64,000 nt of DNA from Gymnogyps californianus (lineage: Eukaryota > Chordata > Aves > Accipitriformes > Cathartidae), in NCBI RefSeq assembly GCF_018139145.2, contig NC_059478.1:1612001-1676000 (forward strand), given 5' to 3'. Positions 27,401 to 39,126 of the stretch are shown one piece after another; position 1 is the first letter of the stretch; each line of letters opens with the position of its first letter. The position numbers were made by a program, and so were the translations under genes. A model generated the notes under the pieces. It saw nothing but the letters and a program-made list of their open reading frames with translations. It was not told the origin of the DNA and did not search any database.

Positions 27401-30309
27401 ACATTTTCAACCCTCTCTCTTCATACAATGAGCAATGAGTCATCACCATAACCTCATTCCCATATGATCTGCAGGCCTCTTAAAATTTTCACATCTTCTT
27501 AGCAATAGTAAGATGGTTCCTTCTGCAGGTCAAAATGTTCTGGTGAGCTGTATGCCATGCCAAGAGATGCTTTTTTCTCCCCAAGCACTAGGTTGTCCAC
27601 ACCACAGCATTCCAGTTGTGGAAAAGGGCCTACATAATCTTGACTTTCAGTGGTGTTAAAAAAAATGGGGGAATTTGCCATTTATGTATACTGCTAAGAC
27701 TAAAATTTTGGCAAGTGACTTAAGGACAGTCTACTTTAAATTTCAACATCAAATTCACTTGATCCATTAGTCAGTCACCTCAGAAGAATGGCAAACTTAC
27801 TTATTCAGACAGTTTTGTGTTCCCGTGATGCATCTGGATTCTATGCTGTACTTACAGAGGAAAAATAAAATCCCAAATAAAATCCGTTCAGCGGATAAAA
27901 ATGGAGATTGCCTGTAAAAATCAGTATTTAACTTGCAATGGTATTGCGTTGACCTGTAACGTAGAGGCTAACAGCTCAGTCAAGTGTGAATTTGAAAGGA
28001 TTCTTAGCAATAGCTTTTCTACAGAAAGAAGTTTTACTATTACACATTTTGTTTGTTTAGTAGCTTTCTAATTCAAACCTCTCTGCAGACACAAAATGCT
28101 CAGTTACATTACTGGAATAGCTGAAGGACAGAACAATGCAGTAGAAGTAATAAGACTACACTACACTGCTATAACTTTTAACAAGACTTGCATAATATTT
28201 TAGTTTATGAATTTCTGTGCGTGAAGTGAGATTATTACTTTCGCAACATACTTTTAATTTTTACCCTTCACTTTCATTTAATTTAAAAAAGCCCGAGGTT
28301 ATAATTTCTCCGGTATGCTACAGCTTGTCTTACAAATTCCCTCCCAAAAACAGCCTTTAACCAATCCTGGCAACACTCTAATTAAATTCAGCAAAAGGAA
28401 CAATGAGCAAATATAAATGATCATTTTAAATGAAATCTGGATTACCATGCCAGCAAAAGAAATGCAGTTCCCGTCATAAAAATGTCAAAACAGTTTAAGG
28501 ACTACAACTTATTCTGCAGGAAATAAGATACAACTTTAAAGATCAGCTAATTAAAGTTTCCACTCGCCTACGGTTGGCATTACTTGGCATATTTTTTGAC
28601 AGATGGCTTAAATATATGTCATGGCCCTGAGTACTCCAATGGGCTGCAATTGCCATGTCCAGCCTCTCCTGAGACCCCCACCTCTACTCCTTGTCCATGG
28701 TCTAGGGACTGTATTTCAGCTCGGACACATCAAGAACTTAGTGTCACAATTTAAGTAATCCGTAGTTATTAAATAATTTCACCTGCAGCAAAATACATCC
28801 TGATCCTTGCAGAGACCAATTATCTTACAATACATCGATTAAGTGGTCAGAACGTGTCATAATTAGTTGGTACTACTTGAAGAGAAAAGGTCAATATTCT
28901 TCTTGTTCTCCCTTTAATGTGGATTTCCATTGGCAATGAGGTTAGAGGGAGGAAGGAAATTAAATACTTTGCTTATTGCAGGGGATTCAAGAATTACAAA
29001 TGGATTATTTCTAAAGTCATTGGCTTTAGTCATTCACATTTAGCTACTGTATAGCAGCTCACCAGTGACACACATTCACAAACCATATTTGAACTTCCTT
29101 AAATAAAGAGATTTTAAAAACAAAAAAGAAACTGTATTAAATGGATGTAGCATAAAATCATGTAAACAAATATAAACCAGTAAAAGCTGAATCTGATGAA
29201 ACACACCAATATTAACACACAACAGTCCCATCATCGATTCATCATAGAGTCATAAGTATGCCTCTCTGAACCTTGTTATAATATATAAGTGGAAAGTTCC
29301 TCATGTGGGTATTTGAATTTTAAGAAGTTTGTTGCACTCAAAATTTTTTTATGGGCTAGAGACAGCATGGTCTGGAGAGCCAAGAATATACTAGTAATGT
29401 AATTAAAATCATAATGCTCTATGCAAATTATAACACATGGTAGTTGTTAGTCCAGTTACAATAGTGCTAAGATTTACAGTCCAAATTGATACAGGAATGC
29501 CTCAATAACACCATTTAAGGTGCTATACAAAACATCAACCTCCTAGGACCCATATTCTTGACTGTTATAATCACTCAGAGGTCCTCTGGGTCCTGAGGCT
29601 GATGGTTTCTGCTCAGGTGGTGTGGGGATCTTTCAGCACCCTGAGGCCTCGGCTGGTAGGAGTAGGATGTTCACAGTATCTTTCTCCTCTTTGCCAGGAG
29701 GAGGATGACATTGATATTTCTTCCTCATTCTTGGGATCTACTTGGCTCATTTATGTACCTTTTCCTAGCACAGTCTGCCAACAGGCTCCTTCTCTTCATT
29801 TGTTCCCTATCATTCCGCTGTTCTCTTCTGTTATCTCTGAAACTGGTTTCACCTGAACGATACGAGGTTTTATCCCTGTAACGACCACTGAGTGACCATC
29901 GTGATCGGTATTAACAGTGTGAGGCTTCTGGGATCACCCTGTATCTAAAATCTTCCATACAACATTTTATTCTGGATGGCATAGACAATTCAATCCACAC
30001 AGAATAATTGCTTTTTATCTCTATAAACTAAAGTAAAACTAAACCAAAATGAGGCAACCGTTATCTGATTGATTGCTAAACAACTGTTATCAAACCTAAC
30101 AAAGCAAAAATCTGCACAGCCTAAGACAAAACCAGAAAAGTCCCAAGACCCTGCACTGTGCAGTCTGTACAAAGCCTCAGGCTTTTTATTAGTAAAGGCA
30201 AAAATCTTTCCTGGGATGATAGACATTATAATGTTGTTGACACATCATTATCTAAGACTGTTGAGAGAAACACGCCTTTTTCTCTTCATGCCAGAAAGAG
30301 GAGATTTTT

Positions 30310-30360
30310 GTATTATATTGTATTATATTATATTATTTATTATTATAATATAATATAATG
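30310..30360. repeat. AT-only (TATTA)n repeat forming a hairpin
   Basis: About 50 bases of nearly pure A/T made of TATTA-type units. The right half is the reverse complement of the left (TATTATATTATATTA against TAATATAATATAATA), so it can fold as a long AT cruciform. A microsatellite-like feature. Confidence 0.8.
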
Positions 30361-31279
30361 CTTATTCTGTCGTATCGCAATGTAGTAAGTGCAGCCAACA
30401 TTTGGAGCTCCACTGCAACAGATACTGTGAAAAGACGGACAGTTCCAGATTGCTTACATTTTTACCAGAAAAAGATAATGAATAACATGGAGAGGTGAAA
30501 TGACATTTCACGCTTTAGTGGCATAACAGGGAAGGAGTTGCTGCTTTAATTATTAGCCCAGTTTTCTAGATGTTACATTTCATTCTTTTGCCAAAACAAA
30601 TTCACTGTAAAGCTATTAGCCTATTCTTTCTTAGTCATCATATTAACCAGCAACCAAGAAGTCCAGTGTCAGATACAATGACTTCTGGATATAGAACTAC
30701 TTCTATATATTATGAGTGGATATTACTGTGATCTTGTACTTACCCTATTATGCAAAACAATACTGATGAGCAGTAGTGAAGAACAGAATCTGAATGTCAA
30801 ACTTCTCACGTAAGGATTTGTGCAAAAGACCCATAACTCTTAAGCCTTTTTTTCAGAGGGATTTATGACTGTAAGTGCAGCTTGTGAAGGAAATCCATCC
30901 TTTATAGGTAGGCTATTCCGTTCATCCTTAAAGGGTTCATTGCAGTGTCCTGTAAAATGAACTGCTATATTAGAAGCACTGTTTGATCCTTGTCTTTCAA
31001 AAAGGATGCTAATGGAGAGCAAACAATATAGTTGCAAGTAACCATATTTTAAGAACTGTCAGGAAGTACTACATAGGCTTAAAAGGATTTCTTTTTTTTT
31101 TTTGGTCTTGGTTAAAAATTATTTTGGTAGACAATGAAGTTGCTTTCTAAATTATCGTCCAGATGGTGTCTGTAAGGAGAATGTGGTGGGCACAATAAAC
31201 TGCATATCTCAAAGTTGCTGACTGTATGAAGGCAATGAACTCAGTAAGTTACTTCAGGTCTGCTTTAGTTTCCTAGAAT

Positions 31280-31331
31280 GCACAACAAAAAAAACCCAAA
31301 ACAAAATAACAAAAAAGCCCCAAACCAAAAA
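31280..31331. repeat. A-rich low-complexity tract
   Basis: A and C only over most of the interval (AACAAAAAAAACCCAAAAC and similar). No retrocopy is recognised beside it. Confidence 0.7.
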
Positions 31332-31859
31332 CTACCCTAAATGTTTCTTCCAGATCAGTGCAACAGAAAGGATCTATCTTTTAGACAGTTACATTATGTT
31401 TTATAGAGGCAGAGAGGGAAAAAAGCAAGGGTAAAATGTTTCCAAATGTTTTCTAGCAAAATTATTTCTTCATGTGTATTTTGGTAGAAAATGGCATTTC
31501 TTTCCCCTGACATTTATTCATAATTTCAGTCTCTTCTGTAGATTTCCTGGAACAAGAATTACTTCCATTTCAGAATATATGAAAGACTGAAGCCACTTTC
31601 AACTTCTTGCATAGGATGGATGCAATATTTATTGTTCTGTGTGAATATCTGGAGGGCGGGAGAAATCATTTTCTACCTGTACCACAGACCATTAACTTTA
31701 ACTTAATATTTCTTTGAGCCCAATATTCTGTGTTCAACTGAACCATATGTTCCTGGAAGACTTACTCTGAAGACATTGTGAAATGAAAAATACCTAGTCT
31801 TCTACTATTTTTCCTGATAGATTGTTTCCTTTATAAATCATATTTGCTTTTACTTCTTC

Positions 31860-32200
31860 TCCCAAACTCCAACACAGTTCTGGTTTGAATCTGTCTGTCC
31901 TGAGCTTCCAGCTCTGGTCTTCACTGTGACTTTCTCTGTTAAATTAGACTCTCTAAAAATATCTGTTATTGAAAAGGATTTGACTTCTTCATCAAGTCAC
32001 ATTTCAGTCTTCTTTTAGATAAGCTGAATAGATCATACTCTTTAAATCTCTTACGTTAATGCAATTTTTTCAATGCTTTCTGTGGTTCCTTTAAAGCTTC
32101 TTCATCTTTTTCCACATCCTTTTCTTTACATTGTAAAGAATGTATTTGTAGATGGTATTTCAACACCAAGTTAGCCAATACTACACTTTCAGATGAAAAT
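31860..32200 (-). mobile_element. Ancient CR1 LINE copy, reverse orientation
   Basis: The plus strand follows, with heavy decay, the reverse complement of the ORF2 C-terminus of old CR1 families shared by turtles, crocodilians and birds. Successive matches include GGTTTGAATCTGTCTGTC, TTCCAGCTCTGGTCTTC, GTTAAATTAGACTCTCT, TCAAGTCACATTTCAGTCTT and AGATAAGCTGAATAGATC, then TTTTTCCACATCC. Their order and spacing are those of the element. Stops and indels are frequent, so it is long dead. Identification is by remembered consensus pattern; exact borders are uncertain. Confidence 0.65.
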
Positions 32201-33238
32201 GACCCATTAAATACTGTCTTCTCCCACTCACTCTCCTGTATGGAAAGATGGATTAAGTTAGTTTTCCTCTCAAGCCATTCAAAATCAGACTAGAAGGCTC
32301 ACATTTACTTTCATACAAGGTCACCTACGCCTCTTACCAGGTTATGATTACCCATTTTGTAAGTTAGCCTGCATTTTTGCTCCTAGTCATAGGAGTGTAT
32401 TTTCAGTGTATCAATAAGAGAGATCATGTATATCTATACATACGACTACAACGCATGTTTGTTTTTTATCTTTATCCTGTATAAAATGGTAAGAAATATC
32501 TCTTCGCTTGCAAAGACTTATTACTTTGGTCCTAGAACAAAGCATTTCTACGGGCTGTGTACCATCCATGGTGCAAACCACCCTCAAAAAACTGTACCAA
32601 GAGCCAGCCCACTTGAATGAAGTGCTTTGTTCTGATTGCCTCATACGCATAATTTTTTTGTCCAGGTCATCATTTCTAACTCTCCACTTGCCTCTCCCCA
32701 CAATGAGAACTGCAGTGTCAGTTTAGCTGCTATCACTAACTGTGTTTCACTGAAACAAAGTCTTACTCATCCAGTAAAAAAGGAAAATGCAAATTCTTTA
32801 AACCACATACAAATAAGAACTGCAGATGCCTGTGATGCAAGAATACTTACCTGAAGACAGCAGTCTTTCTAGTCCCATTAAAAATTTCTTATTTTAGCGT
32901 GTCTAAAACAAACAAACAAACAAACAAGTCATTTGTCAACAAATAGAGTTTTAACCAAAATCATAGTTTACTAAGTTAATACCTAATAACTCCAGCATGA
33001 AATTCTGTCTAAAATATTTTAAGGTCAGTATGCATTCACTAGCAGAATGTTACACTACTTGAGTCAAGGTTCCCATGCACACTTGCCTGACTCAATATTT
33101 CAGATTTAGAAAGGAAATACACAATGGCGTGCAATATTCTCTCTCTCTCTCGAAACGTATGAGATTCCGCATACTCAGATATCAGAAGATGAAACAAAGT
33201 GAGGACTACTTTACCATGCCCTTTCAAATCATAGCTTC
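32201..33238. other. Non-coding DNA with splice-site look-alikes
   Basis: Between two old CR1 pieces. It contains a strong plus-strand acceptor look-alike (T run then TCCAG, ending 32665) followed by an open frame to 32854, and, in reverse, a perfect donor consensus CAG|GTAAGT at 32850/32851. Neither is supported by a recognisable protein. Confidence 0.4.
32905..32926. repeat. (AAAC)n microsatellite
   Basis: Five or so uninterrupted AAAC units. Confidence 0.9.
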
Positions 33239-33425
33239 GCAGGATGATAAACATTGGAAAAAGCCTCTGGAAGGCACCTGTTCCAATCCCTGCTCTGCAC
33301 AGGGCCAGCATAGATCAGGTTGCTCAAGGCTTTGCCCACTCAAATTTGGAATATCTCCAAGTCAGCAAATTCAACAGCCCCTCTGGCAACTTCTGCCAGT
33401 GTTTGAAGCCTTTTCCAGGCTTTTC
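33238..33425 (-). mobile_element. CR1 LINE 3' fragment, reverse orientation
   Basis: The plus strand reads like the reverse complement of a CR1 3' region: AGCCTCTGGAAGGCACCTGT, GATCAGGTTGCTCAAGGC, GGAATATCTCCAAGTCAGC, CCCCTCTGGCAACTTCTGCC and CAGTGTTTGAAGCC in the expected order. The terminal ATTCTATGA is not preserved. It is more diverged than the 45.1-kb copy and less than the 31.9-kb one. Confidence 0.7.
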
Positions 33426-33613
33426 AATATGTGAATTACTGCAGAGGTTGTAACCATAAGGCATGTTTTCTGTTTTGATACATAAGCACACAAATAAAAA
33501 TGACTCTATGTAGTATTAATTTATGTGCCACCTGACACATGTCCAAGCCAAGATCTCCCAAGCCAGGTAGTACTGCTTTCTTTTGTTTTCCAAGACCATC
33601 ACAGAGAATTACA

Positions 33614-33900
33614 ATCACAGAACAGAAAGCTAAAAGAGACTGCTACTAGTCATCTAGTTCAATTTTCTGTTGCAAGGCAATATCGGTTGCGTGCAAGTTA
33701 TTTCTAACAGACCTTTCCCTAATATGCTTTTAAAAGTCTTCATAATGAAGTATTTCATACTAAAATAAATTATGTGGAATCTGTCTGATTATGGAAATGT
33801 CTACCCTAAACCCTCAGTAAATTTATCGCTATCTCTCTTATTCACCATGTACTCAGAAGAACAGGTTGCTCTCCTCGTCTTCACAAGGATCCCTTACCTA
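33614..33900 (-). mobile_element. Possible ancient CR1/L3-type LINE remnant
   Basis: The plus strand has the pattern of the reverse-complemented 3' end of old amniote CR1 families: AATCACAGAACAGAAAGC, AGTCATCTAGTTCAATTTTC, then CTAATATGCTTTTAAAAG and a TTCATAATGAAG segment where the consensus has a similar phrase. Decay is heavy and the match breaks off gradually. This is a pattern judgement, weaker than for the 31.9-kb and 50.6-kb copies. Confidence 0.4.
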
Positions 33901-35931
33901 ATTAGTTAAGTACTGCTTTCAATATTTATTCATTATTTGTAACTACTTGGATAAATTAAAAAATTGTATCGTTAGGAACTGTAGCAAACATGTCAGATTT
34001 GTTTCCATGCAAATGAAGGTTCTCTCATGTATTCAAAACTACAACCTTCTCTGCTTTCCGTCCAATTGGAACTTGCAAATGCTTGTAAAAATCTAGTTGT
34101 CCAGCATGTTTCACGACCTGACTTGAACCTGTACAGAGTCGATGCTTTTCCTGCTGGAGTCTATATTAAACCACATTTGTTTCATAATTGCTTTCCTATC
34201 TTGTTCAAGCCATGTGTATTAACATACCGGTATTTGGCCATGGAAACTAAAAAGAGCTATAGACTGTCCTGGTAAATTCTATCTTGTACAAAAGGCAATG
34301 TCAAAGCAGATTATTCTTGCCCACCATGTTTAAAGTTAAGCATATTTACTACTGTTCTGGGCTGTTAGAAGTATAAATAACAAAATTTTCCTCACCCTAT
34401 CCATCCAAGTAAATAAGATAACGCAATGTTAAAATAACTCCTTCTTAAATATCTACACAAAAATACATATTTTTAGGCAAATTAATTTATCTGTGGAGCA
34501 CTGTTGCATTCTTGATAGGGACCAGTGTAATTTTTCAACTTTCTGTTTCTCCCTATAAGAGGTACATACCCTGTTCAGGTATATGCAAAAGTACACATCT
34601 ACATCTGTAAGGATTCCACAAATGGTAGTGACCCATATTTAAAAATTCAGTCAATATTGCTAAAGCCTACTCTTTTGAGACAGAAATGTCACATTGCACA
34701 AAGAAAGAGGGTTTTAGGAGCGTGCAATCAGTGTTTGCACTCAGGTGAAGTATGACCAAGCCAGGTTCTTTCCACCTCCCACTGGATTTTGTGTGCTTTT
34801 ATTCTAATTAGAATTTGCTTATGCACACTGACCTATTTACATTATCAGGATATACTCTGATTTCTATTTTATAGAATTTCTACCAAAGCCAGTGATTTGG
34901 AAATACCACCAAAGCCTGTCAGTCAGTGCCATGCACATTAGCAACTGGGATGCAACATCTACATCAGTGTGTGTGTATACCACATCACTTGGACTATGAT
35001 TCTCTGGTATCACAAATCAGTTACTGTTTCATAAGTCACTGTAGGCAAAATTATAATTTTTTCCCATTAACATAATTCACAGAATTTCCCTAAGAAGGCT
35101 TACAATTAGTGGGATACTCTTTAGTGTGTACACTATCTTGCTAGTGAAAGCATAGTTTACAAACTTAATTACCACACCCCGACTATTCAGCTAGTGATGC
35201 CAAGGGCACCAGTGTAGGATTTATCTACCTAGCATCTCTTCTGCCTCTAGAAACTGATTGTACAGATAGCTTTCTCTTGAGATAGCAGAAACTGGCATCA
35301 TACCAAAGTTAAATTATTGTGTTTGACTACAAAATGTCTATGATATATTTGACTCTATACCTACCCCTAACAGAATAGCTGACATGACCAAGGAAAAATC
35401 AGTGAGGTTAAGATTGACTGTAATTTTAAAAATGGTCGTGAGCTGAAAGGGCAATGAAACATCCATGTACTTTAATTCTAGAAATCTAGTTTCAGCTTTT
35501 GAACTTGAAAAAACTTGTACCATAATTTCCTTGTTACTGCTTCCTCCCTTTCCACATCCCCCACCTCCAAATGCCACAAAGCTGTATTTACATCCTTCAA
35601 CACCAAGACAAATGCTAATATTTATGAGTTGGTAGAATTTACTTTTTACGAGAAGGCACAATCTAATGACATAGAAAGACTCTTTACTCTGAAAAATCAT
35701 TGGTAAGTTATTAAAGAGAAAAAAATACTTACATTTCCAGTCAAGCACAAGAAAGAAGAAAATCATCAATTTACATTCATATTTAGGCTACATGAATCAT
35801 AAAATGTGCTGTAACACGCTGTGTGTTATAAACATCTTGTTTAAGCAGTTTTCTTATTTGCAACAGGATTTGTCATTACACAGGCAACACATTCATTGGA
35901 ACAGACCTTCAGCTAATGCAAAACAAGTTAA

Positions 35932-35958
35932 TTTTTTTTTTTTTTTTTTTTTTTTTTT
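35932..35958. repeat. Poly(T) run of 27
   Basis: Uninterrupted 27-base T tract, the longest mononucleotide run in the window. It could be the reversed tail of a retrocopy, but no recognisable body adjoins it. Confidence 0.9.
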
Positions 35959-35971
35959 AGTATTTTAAGAG

Positions 35972-35989
35972 AGTAAACTTAAGTTTACT
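35972..35989. repeat. Perfect 18-bp palindrome
   Basis: AGTAAACTTAAGTTTACT reads identically on both strands and lies 13 bases after the poly(T) run. It has the form of a dimeric binding site (it contains AGTAAAC, a forkhead-like core, in both directions), but could be chance. Confidence 0.7.
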
Positions 35990-37275
35990 TTACTGGTAAA
36001 CCGTTAGCAAATAGTCATTACCCGAACTTCAGAACTGAACACCAAGAATCAGTAGTCATTGTGTACATAGCTTTGATGACTATCTGACCTATATATGTAT
36101 TTTTCCTTTATATCTTTTTTTCTGCATTAAGAATATTCTTTCTTGAATATTATATTTAACAATGAGGTTACTTTATTTAAAAATCAGTCAAAGCTAACAC
36201 AATTCAATTCTTTTAGGGATGAGCATCGATTAGGATTTCTTACCAGTAACGAAACTGAGTTATTACCTTCAGAGTCCCATCCATCACCATTTATACAGCC
36301 TGTAGATGGAAGCTCTATCAGGTGAACAGGCGATGAGAAAGGTTCAATGGTCATGCCAAATTCTTTTTGACCATCACTCAGCTGGGTCCCACTCACACAA
36401 AACTGCTGTGTTAGTGAATCTACATTAACCCACTTGTTCAACCCATAAATGTGTTAATTAACGAACTCCTTAACAATCTTTAAGGTTTTAATTGTAAATT
36501 TAATAGCTACTACAATTTTTAATGTCATCTTGTTTTGTTTGATTTAGAGTGAGTGTTATGCATCCAGATAACATTTTATTTACCTAATAAAATAATTATT
36601 AAAACAACATTATAACTGAACCTAGTCAAAGGAATTAATCATCTCAAGCTGCATGTTTCCTTAAATGCAGGAAATGGTCTGATCGCAACTGAAGTCCTTA
36701 CGCTAGAACTATTCCAAATACCATAGATAGAGTAACATCCCAACTTTGTTCTACTTAAGCTTTTAAGTCAGTAATCTGACATGTAAATATTTATGAATAG
36801 GTAGCTACTTTTGTCCACTATGTGTTGATCAAATACTCTACTGAGGTAAAGATATGATAGCAATCCATGGGAACTGATTGCTACTGGGGATCACTGATCA
36901 AACCTAATGCTATTGCAGTCAATTATGCTATTACAGCACCCCTAAACTAATGAAGTTTTTGCCCACAGTCTTAGGAGGCTGTGGCAAAATCTCCCTGCCT
37001 AGACTGGTAACCTTCATGTAATCTCAAAACTAATGTAATTCAGGGCCATTTTATGCTTATAAAAGGTGAAAGTATTGCAAAGAAGAATGACATAATAAAT
37101 TCCATTTAAATCACTCTCATACTCCTCTAATTCCTCCACCACAATACTCCTGCTTTCTTCTGTACTGACAATGCTATAAAACCTGATGTTCTATGAAAGC
37201 TGATTTCAAAGCAGGTTTTTTTGCTATATCAATATTGATATATTATATCAGTATATCCATATGAAGGTGTTATAT

Positions 37276-37685
37276 TGTGGTGGGTTGACCTTGGCTGGCT
37301 GCCAGACACCCACCCAGCTGCTCTCTTGCTCTCCTTCCTCAACAGGGCAGGAGAGAAAATAAGATGAAAAAGCTGATGGGCTGTGATAAAAACTAAAGAC
37401 GGGGAGATCACTTACCAATTACAGTCACAGGCAAAACAGACTCGACGTGGGGAAAATTAATTTAATTGATTGCCAACTAAAATACATTTGGATAATGAGA
37501 AACAAAACCAAATTAAAACAACACCTTCCACCACACACACACTTTCCCAGGCTCAACTTCACTCCTTCATTCCCAACTCCTCTACCTCCCCGGCTCCCCA
37601 AGCAGTGTAGGGGGGATGGAGAATGGGAGGTTGTAGTCAGTCCATAAAAGCCCCTCTCTGCTGCTCCTTTCTCCTCACACTTTAG
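37276..37685 (-). mobile_element. ERVL-type LTR fragment (LTR copy 4)
   Basis: The plus strand starts TGTGGTGGGTTGACCTTGGC, the terminal inverted form of an avian LTR ending CCACA on the minus strand. It then follows the U5-type sequence through CTCTCTTGCTCTCC and CAGGGCAGGAGAGAAAAT. Its last part (to about 37685) carries CATAAAAGCCCCTCTCTGC, which in minus sense includes a possible TATA-like CTTTTATG. The opposite LTR terminus is not clear, so the copy may be truncated or of a different subfamily. No retroviral gene adjoins it. Confidence 0.65.
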
Positions 37686-39126
37686 CAATTTTAGAACGGA
37701 TTAACAGTTATACATGTTTACCAATAAGTACATTTAGAAATTGCATGGGAAACAATCCCTAACACAAGTCCATGGGTGATTAGCTGACACTTGTAAGAGT
37801 GATGTACACCCCCTATTAAAATACAATGCAGTCTTCAGGGCAATGCTGGTTCTGGAACCCCATGTATTTCAGAACAAGACGTACTCGAATGTTATAGCAC
37901 AACTGAAAAAAAAATGGGATTACGAACAACAAAACCCAAACAGATAGTGCAGATATGTTCAACTTTTAGAGGACAGCAGTCAATAGTACTTGTGGGAAGA
38001 AAATTATTCTGGTGTATTTCAGGAACAGGAAAAGAATAGACACTAAATTGGTAAATGTGATTAGGATAAGAAAGCTGGATCTCTTATTAAATTTCTGAAA
38101 ATGCTGTTGTAAGAGCTGCTGTTTTGTTCCTTATTTTTCTGCTAAATTAGTCTTTGCAAAATAACAATACTGTTGTTATGAAATATTTGGGGAGATTAAA
38201 AAAGAGCACTCTGCATCTATTTCTTCTCACTGAAAGAATCTTGGATGCTTCCTCCAGCTGTGAAAGCTGAACTACCTTTCGCTCTTCTCTTTGAAAGGAC
38301 ATTTTTTTAAATAGTATGTACTTAACTACCAGTCCCACTTCGAAAGAAAAGTTCCCACTTACGTTATTGTCCAGCTCCTCTAAGGCATTTCATCACATTT
38401 ATATTGAAGAAATCAGTTCCAGCCTGAAGGAGAGGAAGGCTTCACTTCTCAGTGTACAGCATTGCCGTGATGGCCCATCCCAGTATGTATCAATTTTCCC
38501 AAAACATAACAGATAAGGCATTCTCAGGCTTGGTAGCCCCATATTGCCCTGCATTTGTCTTTCTCTTCTGGTCTTAAAGTTGCTTGGACAAGCTTGCTAA
38601 CCCTGCTGGGGGTTACCATAATAATCATCCTTAGCACTGAAAATTATTTTAGTTTTCACTCACTGGATGATCAAGGAGGCACACTGACATACTCAAGGAG
38701 GTGTCCAGGGGGTCCTCTATCATCGCTGCAAAGAGAGAAATGGCACATATTTATTTTCACTTACATGACATGCGCCAGGGGAAGCAACAGCAAGCACACT
38801 GATACAGATATGTTCATTTTTTTCAGTCACACTCCAAACTACACAAAAATCAGTATTTTATTCCAACACTGCCAAAAAGAAAACAAGCAAGCAAACAAAC
38901 AAGCAACAACAACCAAAACAGAGCAAGCCAACCAAAAAAAAAAAAAAAAAAAGCTGTTTCTATTTTAATTAAAGAAAAATCCATCTGGCGAAATTAACAA
39001 AAATTCCTGTGTTCACACCAAACCTACCTGATAGTTTAGTGAAAACAGAGAAAACAGAAAATACCAATTTTGCCACACACAGTGTGGCAAAACCTGTGGA
39101 GTTTTTAATTTGCACTAAAATTACCG
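37686..39126. other. Non-coding DNA between two LTR-type elements
   Basis: No gene was recognised. It ends in an A-rich low-complexity tract. A plus-strand frame at 38555-38968 is open only because of that A-rich tail and its composition. Confidence 0.5.
38881..38952. repeat. A-rich/(CAAA)n tract ending in poly(A) of 17
   Basis: Irregular CAAG/CAAA units grade into a pure A run (38936-38952). It resembles a degenerate A-rich tail, but the sequence upstream was not recognised as a retrocopy. Confidence 0.75.

Larger units (their letters stand above)
19687..31859. other. Repeat-poor AT-rich desert, no gene recognised
   Basis: Twelve kilobases without a recognisable gene or well-preserved mobile element. 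Small simple repeats are listed separately. A plus-strand frame at 25036-25272 has unusually protein-like composition (charged and polar residues, no low complexity) but no known domain and no clear splice sites. The interval 28030-28620 is rich in ATTA/TAAT-type sites and low in repeats, as conserved non-coding elements often are, but conservation cannot be judged from one sequence. Confidence 0.55.
33901..37275. other. AT-rich DNA with two candidate exons, no confirmed gene
   Basis: No known domain was recognised. Two plus-strand stretches (35582-35702 and 36217-36321) have splice-site-like borders and matching reading phase; they are discussed under findings because nothing proves they are exons. 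A 143-codon minus-strand frame at 35338-35769 overlaps the first and is probably chance in AT-rich DNA. Confidence 0.45.

Noticed and set aside
30310..30360. AT hairpin considered as a cruciform origin or transposon end
   Set aside because: It is a simple (TATTA)n repeat; no element body or flanking duplication was found.
32905..32926. Regular AAAC units and other short arrays considered as CRISPR-like
   Set aside because: They are microsatellites with no spacers, and the DNA is vertebrate.
35338..35769. Minus-strand frame of 143 codons
   Set aside because: Hydrophobic and low-complexity residues with a glycine run; it competes with a better plus-strand exon candidate and is within chance expectation.
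38555..38968. Plus-strand frame of 137 codons with a hydrophobic segment
   Set aside because: It ends in a poly-lysine read from an A-rich repeat; no domain and no conserved features were recognised.
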